Of a stretch of 64,000 nt of DNA, positions 1 to 7,669 are shown piece after piece. The stretch's first letter is position 1. Each line of letters begins with the position of its first letter. A program made the translations under genes and the position numbers. The DNA lies in NCBI RefSeq assembly GCF_007830235.1, contig NZ_VLKI01000006.1, forward strand, positions 98,672 through 162,671, read 5' to 3'. This DNA is from Cytobacillus oceanisediminis. Lineage in GTDB: Bacteria > Bacillota > Bacilli > Bacillales > Cytobacillaceae. The notes beneath the pieces were generated by a model. It was not told where the DNA came from and searched no databases. It was given only the letters and a program-made list of their open reading frames with translations.

Positions 1-1
1 A

Positions 2-838
2 TTTTATGCTGATGAAAGAGGAAATCCCGGAACTGACTTAACTTTTTTCGAGATACCAAATGCTGGCCGCACCTATCGGGGAACTGACAGTATTACCTGT
101 ACGTTTCTGCGTGTTCCAACCGATGATTCACTGCTTTACTGGAAAAAAAGACTGGAGGACCATGGCGTTTCTCATGAAGATATCCGTAAAGGAGGCACTA
201 GAATGGTACTATTTTTTGAAGATTTTGAAGGCCAGCTTCTTGCCCTTATTTCCGATCAGGGTAATGGAGGGGTAAAAGGGGGGAGTCCGTGGGCTCGGAG
301 TCCTGTTCCTCAAGAACATGGAATTATAGGGCTTGGACCGGTTATGCTGACAGTCTCCGATTTGGGACCGACAGAAGAAATGCTTACAGAGGTAATGGGT
401 TTTCGAAAAAAAGGACCATACAGACTGGAAGTCAATGGAGAAAATACAGTCCACGTCTACGAAACAGGCGAGGGCGGAAACGGGGCAGAGATCCATATAA
501 TCGAACGTCCGGACTTGGCCCAACAGCGGCCAGGCCGCGGCAGTGTCCACCATGTTGCCTTCCGTGTAGAAGATGAAGAAGAATTAAGGAGATGGATTCA
601 AAAGCTAAAGGAACAGCGGATTGCGAGTTCTGGATTCGTAGAAAGATATTATTTCAAATCATTGTACTTCCGTGAACCGAACGGGATTCTGTTTGAGCTT
701 GCAACAGACGGACCTGGATTTGAAGGTGATGAACCCTTCGAACATTTAGGTGAAAAGCTGGCGCTGCCTCCATACTTTGAAGGTCAGCGAGAACAAATCG
801 AGGCCAGAATAAAGCCGCTTAATACAAAAAGCCCATAG
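2..838 (+). CDS. Ring-cleaving dioxygenase, MhqO-type (5' partial)
   Basis: The frame is open from the left edge, so about 35 N-terminal residues are outside the window; 278 codons are visible. The protein is a double vicinal-oxygen-chelate (glyoxalase-fold) protein. The first half contains the PGTDLTFFE and GRTYRGT segments and the second half starts near GPVMLTVSDL, with the VHHVAF histidine segment and an FELATDGPGF segment that supplies the usual acidic metal ligand. These are typical of the Bacillus MhqA/MhqE/MhqO ring-cleaving dioxygenases, which respond to quinone stress. The family assignment is firm; the exact paralogue is not determined. Confidence 0.85.
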   Translation, partial: FYADERGNPGTDLTFFEIPNAGRTYRGTDSITCTFLRVPTDDSLLYWKKRLEDHGVSHEDIRKGGTRMVLFFEDFEGQLLALISDQGNGGVKGGSPWARSPVPQEHGIIGLGPVMLTVSDLGPTEEMLTEVMGFRKKGPYRLEVNGENTVHVYETGEGGNGAEIHIIERPDLAQQRPGRGSVHHVAFRVEDEEELRRWIQKLKEQRIASSGFVERYYFKSLYFREPNGILFELATDGPGFEGDEPFEHLGEKLALPPYFEGQREQIEARIKPLNTKSP

Positions 839-846
839 GATATATG

Positions 847-875
847 AGGGATGAACATGAATGTTCGTCCCTTTC
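847..875 (+). terminator. Rho-independent terminator after the dioxygenase gene
   Basis: AGGGATGAACAT and ATGTTCGTCCCT form a 12-base stem (one G-T pair) with a two-base loop, followed by a short T-rich stretch. Confidence 0.75.
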
Positions 876-985
876 TATATAAAGGAAACCTTTATATAGA
901 AACTTTTTATAGAGTTTGTTCGTTTAATATATAATAAGAGGAAACTATTTAATTGAAACAAAACAGAGAATAAGAAGGAGTCACC

Positions 986-3064
986 ATGGATAAATTTCAA
1001 ATTTTCAAGGAAGCTTTTGTGAGGTTTTGGCGAAAAAAACATTTAACACAAATACTGCTTCTTTTATTACTGACCATCATACTTTTGACGATCCTTTTTT
1101 TCGCATTTCTGGCCGCTACGGCAAACGTTGAGACACTTAAAGAAGGTTTAAGGCAATCCACCGTCATTTATGATAAAGATGGCGATGCTGCCGCAAGCCT
1201 GGCAGCTAACAGGGCAGAGGGTGCTAATATTGAAGAATTGCCGGATTATGTCGGCAATGCTGTTGTGGCTATTGAAGATGAACGTTTTTATAAACATAAC
1301 GGTTTCGATATTAAAGGAATTGCGCGGGCATTTTTCAGCAATTTATTTGCAGGAAGAATTACCGGCGGAGGCAGTACCATTACTCAGCAGCTGGCCAAAA
1401 ATGCTTTGCTTTCACCTGAGCAAACTTATAAACGGAAAGCCGAAGAGCTGTTCCTGGCAGTCGAGATCGAAAAAAATTATAAAAAACATGATATCCTGCA
1501 AATGTATTTAAATCAGGTGTATTTTGGCAGCGGCGCCTGGGGAATTGAACAGGCAGCCAACAAGTACTTTAGCAAAACACCTCAGGAAATAACCATCAGT
1601 GAAAGCGCATTGCTTGCAGGGCTGCTGCAATCTCCTTCCGCACTTGATCCCTATAACCATTATGAGAGGGCGATGGAAAGAAGGAATGTAGTCCTTGGAA
1701 AAATGAAGGAACATAAGATGATATCAGAGCAGGAGTATAAGGATGCTATAAATGAAAAAATAGTGCTGAAGGAAGGCACAAGAAGCAAGCAGGAAAGGAA
1801 ATATCCATACTATGTAGATGCCGTTCTTGATGAAGCAATTAATAAATTCGGCTTAACACAGGAAGAGATTTTTACAAGAGGATATAAAATTTACACGGAA
1901 ATGGACCAGAACCTTCAATCAAGCCTGGAAAATGTATATGATAGGGACTCTATTTTCCCGCCTGGCATGAATGGCGAAATCGTTCAAAGCGGTGCAGTCC
2001 TTATGGATCCGCAAACCGGGGGAGTCAGAGGGCTTGTTGGTGGCCGGGGCGAGCATGTTTTCAGAGGCTTTAACAGGGCTACACATATAAAAGCCCAGCC
2101 AGGATCGACTTTAAAGCCGCTGGCTGTTTACACACCAGCCTTAGAGGAAGGGTACTCACCTACTTCTATGTTAAAAGATGAGCCTGTAACATATGGAGAT
2201 TACACACCAGCTAATGCTTCAGGGAAATATTCCGGTGAGGTGTCCATGTATAAGGCAGTAGAAGAATCAATCAATGTTCCGGCGGTCTGGCTCCTTAACG
2301 AAATTGGATTGGATAAAGGGCTGGATGCCCTTGACCGATTTGGCATCCCGCTTGAAAAAGAGGATGAATATTTAGGTATTGCACTCGGCGGCATGAGAAA
2401 AGGAATTTCACCGCTGAAACTGGCAGAGGCATACGCCACTTTCCCAAATGGCGGAAAAAGACATGATGCCCACTTAATTACTAAAATAGTCGGGCCGACA
2501 GGAAGCATAATTGCTGAACGGGAACGAAAAACCGTTAAAGTAACAACTAAAACCATTTCAAACCAAATGACTTCCATGCTTCTGAATGTAGTTGAATCTG
2601 GCACCGGAAGTGCCACGAAAATTGAAGGAGTCCAGCTTGCCGGCAAAACTGGTTCAACCCAGCTTCCATACAATGACATTAACGGAACAAAAGACCAATG
2701 GTTCGTAGGCTATACACCCAATCTGGTAGGAGCAGTCTGGCTGGGGTATGACCAGACTGACAGGGAGCATTATTTATCAAAAAGCAGTTCTGAAACAGCT
2801 GTACCTGTGTTCAGAGCGATTATGGAAGAAAGCCTTCCATATATGGAAGAGGATCAGTTTTCTACTAAATCTGTAAATGAAAAGCTGGCCAAGAAAGAGT
2901 TAACAGCAGAAATAGAGCAGACCATTAAAGATCAAGCAGAAAAGATAGAAGGCAAGCTAAGAGATGACCTTCCTGTATGGAAAGAAAAATTAAAAGAAGG
3001 CAAGCAGGAACTTGAGGAATTCGGTAAATTCCTCAAAGAAAAATGGGACCAGTTTAGTAATTAA
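986..3064 (+). CDS. pbpG: Class A penicillin-binding protein (PbpG/PBP2d-like)
   Basis: Bifunctional peptidoglycan synthase of 692 residues, close to the length of B. subtilis PBP2d. A short cytoplasmic tail is followed by one membrane anchor (about residues 22-45). The GT51 glycosyltransferase domain has the EDERFYKH motif (97-104) and a GGSTITQQLAKN motif. The transpeptidase domain has STLK with active Ser374, an SIN triad (ESINVP) and KTGS (about 554-557). A charged helical tail of about 60 residues ends the protein. The start follows a good AAGGAG site. It stands alone, between a terminator and a repeat element. PbpG is a sporulation-linked enzyme in B. subtilis; other class A paralogues are possible here. 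Confidence 0.88.
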   Translation: MDKFQIFKEAFVRFWRKKHLTQILLLLLLTIILLTILFFAFLAATANVETLKEGLRQSTVIYDKDGDAAASLAANRAEGANIEELPDYVGNAVVAIEDERFYKHNGFDIKGIARAFFSNLFAGRITGGGSTITQQLAKNALLSPEQTYKRKAEELFLAVEIEKNYKKHDILQMYLNQVYFGSGAWGIEQAANKYFSKTPQEITISESALLAGLLQSPSALDPYNHYERAMERRNVVLGKMKEHKMISEQEYKDAINEKIVLKEGTRSKQERKYPYYVDAVLDEAINKFGLTQEEIFTRGYKIYTEMDQNLQSSLENVYDRDSIFPPGMNGEIVQSGAVLMDPQTGGVRGLVGGRGEHVFRGFNRATHIKAQPGSTLKPLAVYTPALEEGYSPTSMLKDEPVTYGDYTPANASGKYSGEVSMYKAVEESINVPAVWLLNEIGLDKGLDALDRFGIPLEKEDEYLGIALGGMRKGISPLKLAEAYATFPNGGKRHDAHLITKIVGPTGSIIAERERKTVKVTTKTISNQMTSMLLNVVESGTGSATKIEGVQLAGKTGSTQLPYNDINGTKDQWFVGYTPNLVGAVWLGYDQTDREHYLSKSSSETAVPVFRAIMEESLPYMEEDQFSTKSVNEKLAKKELTAEIEQTIKDQAEKIEGKLRDDLPVWKEKLKEGKQELEEFGKFLKEKWDQFSN

Positions 3065-3080
3065 TCATGAAGCTATATAA

Positions 3081-3311
3081 GGCTCATTGTTGATTTTGGC
3101 ATGATGTTGATTGGAGCGGAAGGCGCGACTCCTCGAAAATGTATACGCTTTTCCTTCGTGCGCTGTTTATTCGAGGATGATGGTTCGATATCCTGCGGGA
3201 AAATGCAGGTTGAAGGGAGACCCCCAGGTGAATCGCGCCGAAGTGTCTCCTGGACCGCCCTGGGTCGCTGAGCTGCTTGAGCGAAAATCAACACCCAAGT
3301 TTACAAAAGCT
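3081..3311 (+). mobile_element. Degraded copy A of the 240-bp MITE-like element
   Basis: About 231 bp similar throughout to the elements at 17443, 21243 and 26096. Shared blocks include TTGATTGGAGCGGAAGG near the left, CTTCGTGC and TTTATTCGAG in the middle, GGAGACCCC-like sequence, and GAGCGAAAATCAAC near the right end. The left end is shortened (GGCTC joined to ATTGTTGATTTT) and the right end has drifted (TTTACAAAAGCT against TTTAACAGAGCC). The flanking octamers share only their last five bases, so this looks like an old insertion. Open frames inside it are chance frames. Confidence 0.75.
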
Positions 3312-3320
3312 AATTATAAA

Positions 3321-3351
3321 AAGGAGAATGGCATCTGCTGTTCTCTTTTTT
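3321..3351 (+). terminator. Rho-independent terminator downstream of pbpG and repeat copy A
   Basis: GAGAA and TTCTC, with flanking A/T pairs, form a stem around a 12-base loop, followed by a run of six T. It lies beyond the repeat and would end pbpG transcription that crosses it. Confidence 0.6.
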
Positions 3352-3436
3352 AATTTTCTTTAACCTTTATACTGGAATAATTCCAAAAAACAGTGTAACC
3401 TAAGTATTTATAGCAGCCCCTAACACTTCGACAGCA

Positions 3437-3476
3437 TTCGCTAGCGAAAAGCTAGCAATTAGATATTATTCGCTAG
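3437..3476 (+). promoter_or_regulatory. Candidate operator array for the RHH protein
   Basis: A perfect palindrome TTCGCTAGCGAA (3437-3448) is followed by GCTAGC (3451-3456) and TTCGCTAG (3469-3476). Their centres lie 11 and 21 bp apart, about one and two helical turns, so all sites face the same side of the DNA. The last site runs into the AGGAGG ribosome binding site of the next gene. Ribbon-helix-helix repressors commonly bind such phased arrays at their own promoters; self-control here is inferred. Confidence 0.5.
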
Positions 3477-3488
3477 GAGGATTTTTTA

Positions 3489-3683
3489 ATGAGTGGAGAA
3501 ACCCGCATACAGCTTAATGTTCGCATTTCAAAAGACACATCTAATAAGCTGGATGAGATTGTTGAATACTATCAGGAAAACACGAAGCTTGGCAGAATTT
3601 ATAAAGGCGATGTATTAACCGATATTATAGAAAAATCATATGAAGTAATGAATAAGCAGAAAAAGCTGAATAAAAAATTTTAG
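3489..3683 (+). CDS. Small ribbon-helix-helix-like DNA-binding protein
   Basis: A 64-residue basic protein. The N-terminal strand RIQLNVRIS is followed by two predicted helices (KDTSNKLDEIVEYYQE and KGDVLTDIIEKSYEVM) and a lysine-rich tail, the strand-helix-helix layout of the CopG/Arc family. The start follows AGGAGG at good spacing, and a phased palindromic array sits directly upstream. The HD-domain gene begins 37 bp downstream with no terminator between, so the two are probably co-transcribed. The targets are unknown; the fold assignment is from pattern only. Confidence 0.6.
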   Translation: MSGETRIQLNVRISKDTSNKLDEIVEYYQENTKLGRIYKGDVLTDIIEKSYEVMNKQKKLNKKF

Positions 3684-3720
3684 CAGATTCATTTTTTATG
3701 GGAGTATTGGAGGAATTTTT

Positions 3721-4239
3721 ATGAGGGATGTAAAATTAACAGATATTTTTCAGCACCGGATTGCCCAAAAATATATCACCCGGTCCGGTATCGCTCATGC
3801 AATAGCTGTTTCCTATCATGCTTTCCAGCTTGCCAAGAATCAAGATGAAGATGTCGACTCGGCTGCAAAAGCCGGTTTTATGCATGACATTGGTCATTAC
3901 ACCTGGTATAAAAATGGTAAATGGGATTATGATCTTTACAGGCAAAATGATATTCATGCCATTAAAGGGGCAGAGCGAGCACATAAACTCTTAATTCGTC
4001 TTGGAGAAAACCCAGTAAAAGCGAAAGAAATAGCTTTGGCTATTCTCTTTCATACAGATTCTTTTCTGCCAGGCGGAGAGGTTGTGAGAACACCGCTGCA
4101 ATCCATTGTCAAACTGGCAGATGAAAAGGATGAAGAACCAGGAGGCGCTCATCATTATCGTGAACTTGATTTTAAAAGGGCGATGAAAAGCCTGCAGATC
4201 CTCGATGAAAAAATTGATGAATTTTTGCAGAAAAAATGA
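3721..4239 (+). CDS. HD-superfamily hydrolase
   Basis: A 172-residue protein with HD metal-binding motifs: H26 in GIAHA, HDIGH at about residues 56-60, a downstream His near LFHTD (about 116) and D137 in KLADEKDE. HD proteins are metal-dependent phosphohydrolases acting on nucleotides or similar phosphoesters. A GGAGG-type site precedes the ATG. It follows the ribbon-helix-helix gene in one likely operon. The substrate cannot be read from the sequence. Confidence 0.8.
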   Translation: MRDVKLTDIFQHRIAQKYITRSGIAHAIAVSYHAFQLAKNQDEDVDSAAKAGFMHDIGHYTWYKNGKWDYDLYRQNDIHAIKGAERAHKLLIRLGENPVKAKEIALAILFHTDSFLPGGEVVRTPLQSIVKLADEKDEEPGGAHHYRELDFKRAMKSLQILDEKIDEFLQKK

Positions 4240-4249
4240 GGAATAAACA

Positions 4250-4343
4250 AGTATTCTGTCTTATTATGCGCTTCCCCAGGAAATCAGTTCATTATTTTCC
4301 GAGCCTGCGAAAGAAGGGAAGCGCACATAGTAAGCAGAATACT
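4250..4343. other. 94-nt long imperfect inverted repeat with a nested stem
   Basis: AGTATTCTG (4250-4258) pairs with CAGAATACT (4335-4343). The pairing continues inward with small bulges to GCGCTTCCC against GGGAAGCGC, giving about 24 paired positions. The loop can form an inner GGAAA/TTTTCC stem and a CAGG/CCTG pair. No T run follows, so it is not a simple terminator. It could be a structured RNA or a small palindromic repeat; no family was recognised. Confidence 0.45.
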
Positions 4344-4416
4344 ATTAGCAGGGAGGTAAAACATTGTCAAAATAGTTAAAATTTTGATCATATTTTAGTA
4401 GGAAGGTGATGGTAAA

Positions 4417-4554
4417 GTGCGTGCAAGAAGCCGAAAACAGCAAACATTTAATGTGGAAGAATTTAAATTTGCATTAACAACCGTATTCCTGCATCTATCA
4501 TTTTATGCACTAATCATTTTTATACTTATACTTTTTATTGAGCTATTTAGTTAA
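4417..4554 (+). CDS. Small membrane protein, 45 aa, function unknown
   Basis: GTG start with an upstream GGAAGGTGATGG purine-rich site. The first 16 residues are basic and polar (RARSRKQQ), followed by one strongly hydrophobic segment (about residues 19-45, with the FILILFIELF stretch). This is typical of single-pass small membrane proteins in Bacillus. No family was recognised. It lies between the structured inverted repeat and a hairpin at 4588-4618. Start codon, ribosome binding site and membrane segment make a real gene plausible, but homologues would have to confirm it. Confidence 0.5.
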   Translation: MRARSRKQQTFNVEEFKFALTTVFLHLSFYALIIFILILFIELFS

Positions 4555-4587
4555 TTGCGAATGGATTGCATACATATTAAATCCACA

Positions 4588-4618
4588 CTCCAGAGCAGGC
4601 TAGGAGCAGGCTCTGGAG
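4588..4618. other. Hairpin between convergent genes
   Basis: CTCCAGAGC and GCTCTGGAG form a perfect 9-bp stem. There is no T run on either side, so it is only a possible terminator for the flanking convergent genes. Confidence 0.4.
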
Positions 4619-4630
4619 CCGACCCTAATC

Positions 4631-5281
4631 TTAAGAAAGCAAACCCTTATCCATCATATATCTTTCAACTTCTTTAAAATCCTCAACTGGTATAAATGGT
4701 ACGTTCTTTTTGCGAAGAAGATCCTGCAGGCCATTTTTTGCAAATGTGGTGTCAGCATGCTCTGCTGGGTGTGAATCTGGTTCACTGTCGCCAATAAAGA
4801 ATACCGTTTCATACTCATTCTTAAGGTCCTGAATAACCTTTGATTTATCAATTCCATACCTTTCAGAATAATGCCGGTGATTTTTATCTATATTCATATG
4901 GACATTCTTTTCACGATAATAGCCCTCATTGGAAAAAACCTGTACATCTTTAATCCCATACTTTTTTAGAATGTGGTGAATATAATAGTCTGTGCCGGCA
5001 CTCAAAATATAAAAATCCCCGCCGTTTTCTTGGATAGTTTTTATAAATTCTGGCACATCTTCATCAATGGGAATCGAAAGAATATCCTCAATAATTTGAT
5101 CTTCCTCCTGATCTATCGAGGTAAAGACCTTATTTAAAAAATCGATATCCCTCATTTCACCTGCTTTCCACTTTGGCATAAGTTCCCTGCCCTCTGGATA
5201 ATATTTATCCATCATAATTAAATAAAAATCCCTTTTCGAGATCGTTCCATCAAAATCAGATACAAAAGCCCACTTTTTCAT
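4631..5281 (-). CDS. MtnX-like HAD-IB phosphatase
   Basis: A 216-residue protein of the haloacid dehalogenase superfamily. Motif I is DFDGT with nucleophile Asp9 and acid/base Asp11. Motif II is SAGTD (about 94-98) and motif III/IV is the FIGDSEPD segment (about 162-169). Its shape matches MtnX, the 2-hydroxy-3-keto-5-methylthiopentenyl-1-phosphate phosphatase of methionine salvage, but no other mtn gene is nearby. An MtnX-like label is therefore safer than the methionine salvage role. The gene stands alone, divergent from ppiB. Confidence 0.75.
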   Translation of the reverse strand: MKKWAFVSDFDGTISKRDFYLIMMDKYYPEGRELMPKWKAGEMRDIDFLNKVFTSIDQEEDQIIEDILSIPIDEDVPEFIKTIQENGGDFYILSAGTDYYIHHILKKYGIKDVQVFSNEGYYREKNVHMNIDKNHRHYSERYGIDKSKVIQDLKNEYETVFFIGDSEPDSHPAEHADTTFAKNGLQDLLRKKNVPFIPVEDFKEVERYMMDKGLLS

Positions 5282-5456
5282 CCTTTTAAACCTCCCGTCA
5301 TTGCATTTCTTTCTAAGATGAATTCTTTTATTAGTGCTCTATTAGCAATACCCTTTCTTTTTTATGTTCAATCAATGAAAAATACGCCTTTTAATTTTAT
5401 TCCTGAAGAGATTAATGGTATTATTAATTTGATTTTCACATAAGGAGATGATTAGA

Positions 5457-5894
5457 ATGGCAGAAAAAGGATACATATTATTGAAAAATGGTGAAAAGGT
5501 AGAATTCGAATTATACCCGGAAGCAGCTCCAGGCACTGTTGAAAACTTTAAAAAGCTTGCGAACGAAGGTTTCTATAACGGTCTAAATTTCCACCGTGTA
5601 ATCCCTGGTTTTGTAAGCCAAGGGGGATGCCCGAACGGAACAGGTACAGGCGGTCCTGGCTACACAATCAACTGCGAAACAGAAGGCAACCCTCATAAAC
5701 ATGAGGAAGGTTCCCTTTCAATGGCTCACGCTGGCCGTAATACAGGGGGAAGCCAGTTCTTTATCGTTCATGAACCACAGCCGCATTTAAATGGCGTTCA
5801 CACTGTTTTCGGAAAAGTTACTTCTGGCATGGAAGCAGTAAAAGCGATGAGAAATGGCGATGTTATGGAGAAAGTAGAAGTTTTAGAAGGATAA
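5457..5894 (+). CDS. ppiB: Peptidyl-prolyl cis-trans isomerase, cyclophilin type (PpiB)
   Basis: A 145-residue cytoplasmic cyclophilin that speeds prolyl isomerisation during protein folding. The signature segment [14 protein letters not shown] holds the catalytic Arg, and the GSQFFI and HTVFGKV segments complete the active site. The ATG at 5457 was chosen because an upstream in-frame ATG (5448) overlaps the AAGGAG site itself. The length matches B. subtilis PpiB (143 residues). It is a single-gene unit ending at a strong terminator. Confidence 0.95.
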   Translation: MAEKGYILLKNGEKVEFELYPEAAPGTVENFKKLANEGFYNGLNFHRVIPGFVSQGGCPNGTGTGGPGYTINCETEGNPHKHEEGSLSMAHAGRNTGGSQFFIVHEPQPHLNGVHTVFGKVTSGMEAVKAMRNGDVMEKVEVLEG

Positions 5895-5906
5895 TTTGTT
5901 TAACAC

Positions 5907-5933
5907 AAAAAAGAGCCGCAATGGCTCTTTTTT
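5907..5933 (+). terminator. Rho-independent terminator after ppiB
   Basis: AAAAAAGAGCC and GGCTCTTTTTT form an 11-bp stem with a GCAAT loop and a T run. Confidence 0.9.
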
Positions 5934-6005
5934 GCTTTTTCGCAAATAGCCTATTGCGTTATTTCTCATACTAAAGATAGCGTTATACATAAGGAGATGA
6001 CGAAA

Positions 6006-6197
6006 ATGGGCGCCATAGAAAGAAGCGGCTATCGTTTTGAGCCGGAATTCAGTGTAATCAACCAAAATGGGGCTATCCATGTATATCAGAATGGAAAGTT
6101 CATAGAAGAAATTTCATTTAAATTTACTGGAAAGTTTCCAGAAAATGACAAAATTGAAGAAATCGTTGATACTTACTGCAATAATCGTGGATTGTAA
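6006..6197 (+). CDS. Small DUF5370-like protein
   Basis: A 63-residue protein starting MGAIERSGYRFEPEF, which I recognise as the DUF5370 type found across Bacillus; function unknown. AAGGAG lies nine bases before the ATG at 6006, while the earlier in-frame ATG at 5997 abuts the site and is less likely. The body has alternating strands (GAIHVYQNGKFIEEISFKF) and no membrane segment. It has its own short transcription unit before the glycosylase gene. Confidence 0.65.
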   Translation: MGAIERSGYRFEPEFSVINQNGAIHVYQNGKFIEEISFKFTGKFPENDKIEEIVDTYCNNRGL

Positions 6198-6344
6198 GCT
6201 TCCTCTTTATCCGGCGTCCTGGCATTGTCAATTGCAGGACGCCCTGCTTCTTCATTCACCTCAATTATCCTTTTTATTTTTATTTCCTATTTAAAGTTAT
6301 GTACAATAGTCAATACCAGCGTAAATGAAAGGAATGATCGCTTA

Positions 6345-6857
6345 ATGGAGCCGATCAAAGACCATTTAAAGGAAAATCTTGATTTGCTGTTTGTTGGCTT
6401 TAATCCAAGCATTCGCTCAGGAGAGACAGGGCACCATTTTGCCAATCCCAATAATCGCTTTTGGAAAATCCTCCATGAGTCGGGATTAACACCAAGGAAA
6501 TTTGATTCCACTGAAGATTACAAATTACTTGAATTAGGCTACGGCATGACTAATATCGTGCCCAGGCCCACCAAAGCAGCGGAGGAAATAACCAAAGAAG
6601 AATATAAAGAAGGAAGAAAAGAGCTGATTAAAAAAATTTGTGCCTACAAGCCCAAGGTTGTTTGTTTTGTTGGAAAAGGAGTATACCAGGAATACAGCCG
6701 CAAAAAAAAGCTCCCCTGGGGAATCCAGGACGAATTGGTGGTGCCCGGGACCATTGATTTTGTGGCCCCATCTTCCTCAGGACTAGTCAGAATGAAAATT
6801 GATGAAATTATTCAAATCTATGCCGAGATTCCTAAGTTATTAACATCATTAAAGTGA
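6345..6857 (+). CDS. mug: Mismatch-specific uracil-DNA glycosylase (Mug family)
   Basis: A 170-residue DNA repair enzyme of the uracil-DNA glycosylase superfamily that removes uracil or thymine opposite guanine. The first motif is VGFNPSIRS, matching the GxNP active-site loop of Mug. The PSSSGLVR segment near the C-terminus corresponds to the NPSGLSR intercalating loop. The ATG at 6345 was chosen over an earlier frame because the family begins just before the LDLLFVGFNP strand and an AAAGGA site precedes it. The hydrophobic extension of the longer frame is probably not translated. Confidence 0.85.
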   Translation: MEPIKDHLKENLDLLFVGFNPSIRSGETGHHFANPNNRFWKILHESGLTPRKFDSTEDYKLLELGYGMTNIVPRPTKAAEEITKEEYKEGRKELIKKICAYKPKVVCFVGKGVYQEYSRKKKLPWGIQDELVVPGTIDFVAPSSSGLVRMKIDEIIQIYAEIPKLLTSLK

Positions 6858-6921
6858 GTTTGCAGCCTTGGTGTAAGCAAAACAAAGTTTATTATTTTTA
6901 CTGGCTAAGAAGATTGGGTCT

Positions 6922-7431
6922 CTGTTACTCCTGCCGATTAATGACTATCTTTCGATCCTGGCAGGGAGTATAAGGCCGTATTCCTCCTGATTAGCGCCCC
7001 TATTTCTTGCCAAGTAGGAAACATGGGTGTTAGTCCTCTCGATTAACGACTATTTCACTCGCCAACCTAGGAACATGGGCGTTATTTCTCTTGATTAACG
7101 ACCATTTCATTTGCCAACCTAGGAACATGGGCGTTATTCCTCTCGATTAACGACCATTTCATGTGCCAACCTAGGAACATGGTCGTTATTCCTCTCGATT
7201 AACGACCATTTCATTTGCCAACCTAGGAACATGGGCGTTATTTCTCTCGATTAACGACCATTTCATGTGCCAACCTAGGAACATGGGCGTTATTCCTCTC
7301 GATTAACGACCATTTCATGTGCCATGTAGGAAACATGGGCGTTATTCCTCTCGATTAACGACTATTTCACTCGCCAACCTAGGAACATGGGCGTTATTCC
7401 TCTCAATTAACGACCATTTCACGGACCCTTG
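6922..7431. repeat. 52-bp tandem repeat array
   Basis: Seven near-identical 52-bp units run head to tail from 7029 to 7392, starting GTTATTCCTCTCGATTAACG and containing CCAACCTAGGAACATGGGC. A partial unit follows to about 7431, and two strongly diverged units precede it (6922-7028). Units differ at a few positions (ATTTGCC/ATGTGCC, ACTCGCC). Each junction can fold, GGGCGTTA pairing with TAACGACC; the unit junction at 7181-7207 makes this pairing perfect (GGTCGTTA/TAACGACC). No spacers separate the units, so it is not a CRISPR. No open frame crosses it. The 811-bp stretch 6859-7669 holds no gene. Confidence 0.92.
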
Positions 7432-7669
7432 AGTCTATTTCAAATCCCTATATAAAGCCAACACTTTACAAGGAAAAAGGATAAACAATTTTTTTAAAAC
7501 TACTCTTCTAACCCTGCACCTAGTGCAATTAGCACAAATTCTTCCTTTTTTCTAACCCAAGTCTAGGAAATTCCCCTACAAACGATACTGTCATAAAAGA
7601 TTCAGAATTGTTAAAATAGAGATAACACCAAGAACCAGCTTCAATTTAATCTCTTAAGGAGGGAAAGAA

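Noticed and set aside
3073..3353. Small proteins inside the MITE copies (also at 17450-17666, 21250-21465 and 26089-26350)
   Set aside because: The frames differ between copies and follow the repeat; none has a ribosome site or family.
4631..5281. Methionine salvage gene mtnX proper
   Set aside because: No mtn neighbours and a stand-alone position; only the fold is supported.
6922..7431. CRISPR array
   Set aside because: Units are 52 bp and directly joined, with no unique spacers and no cas genes.
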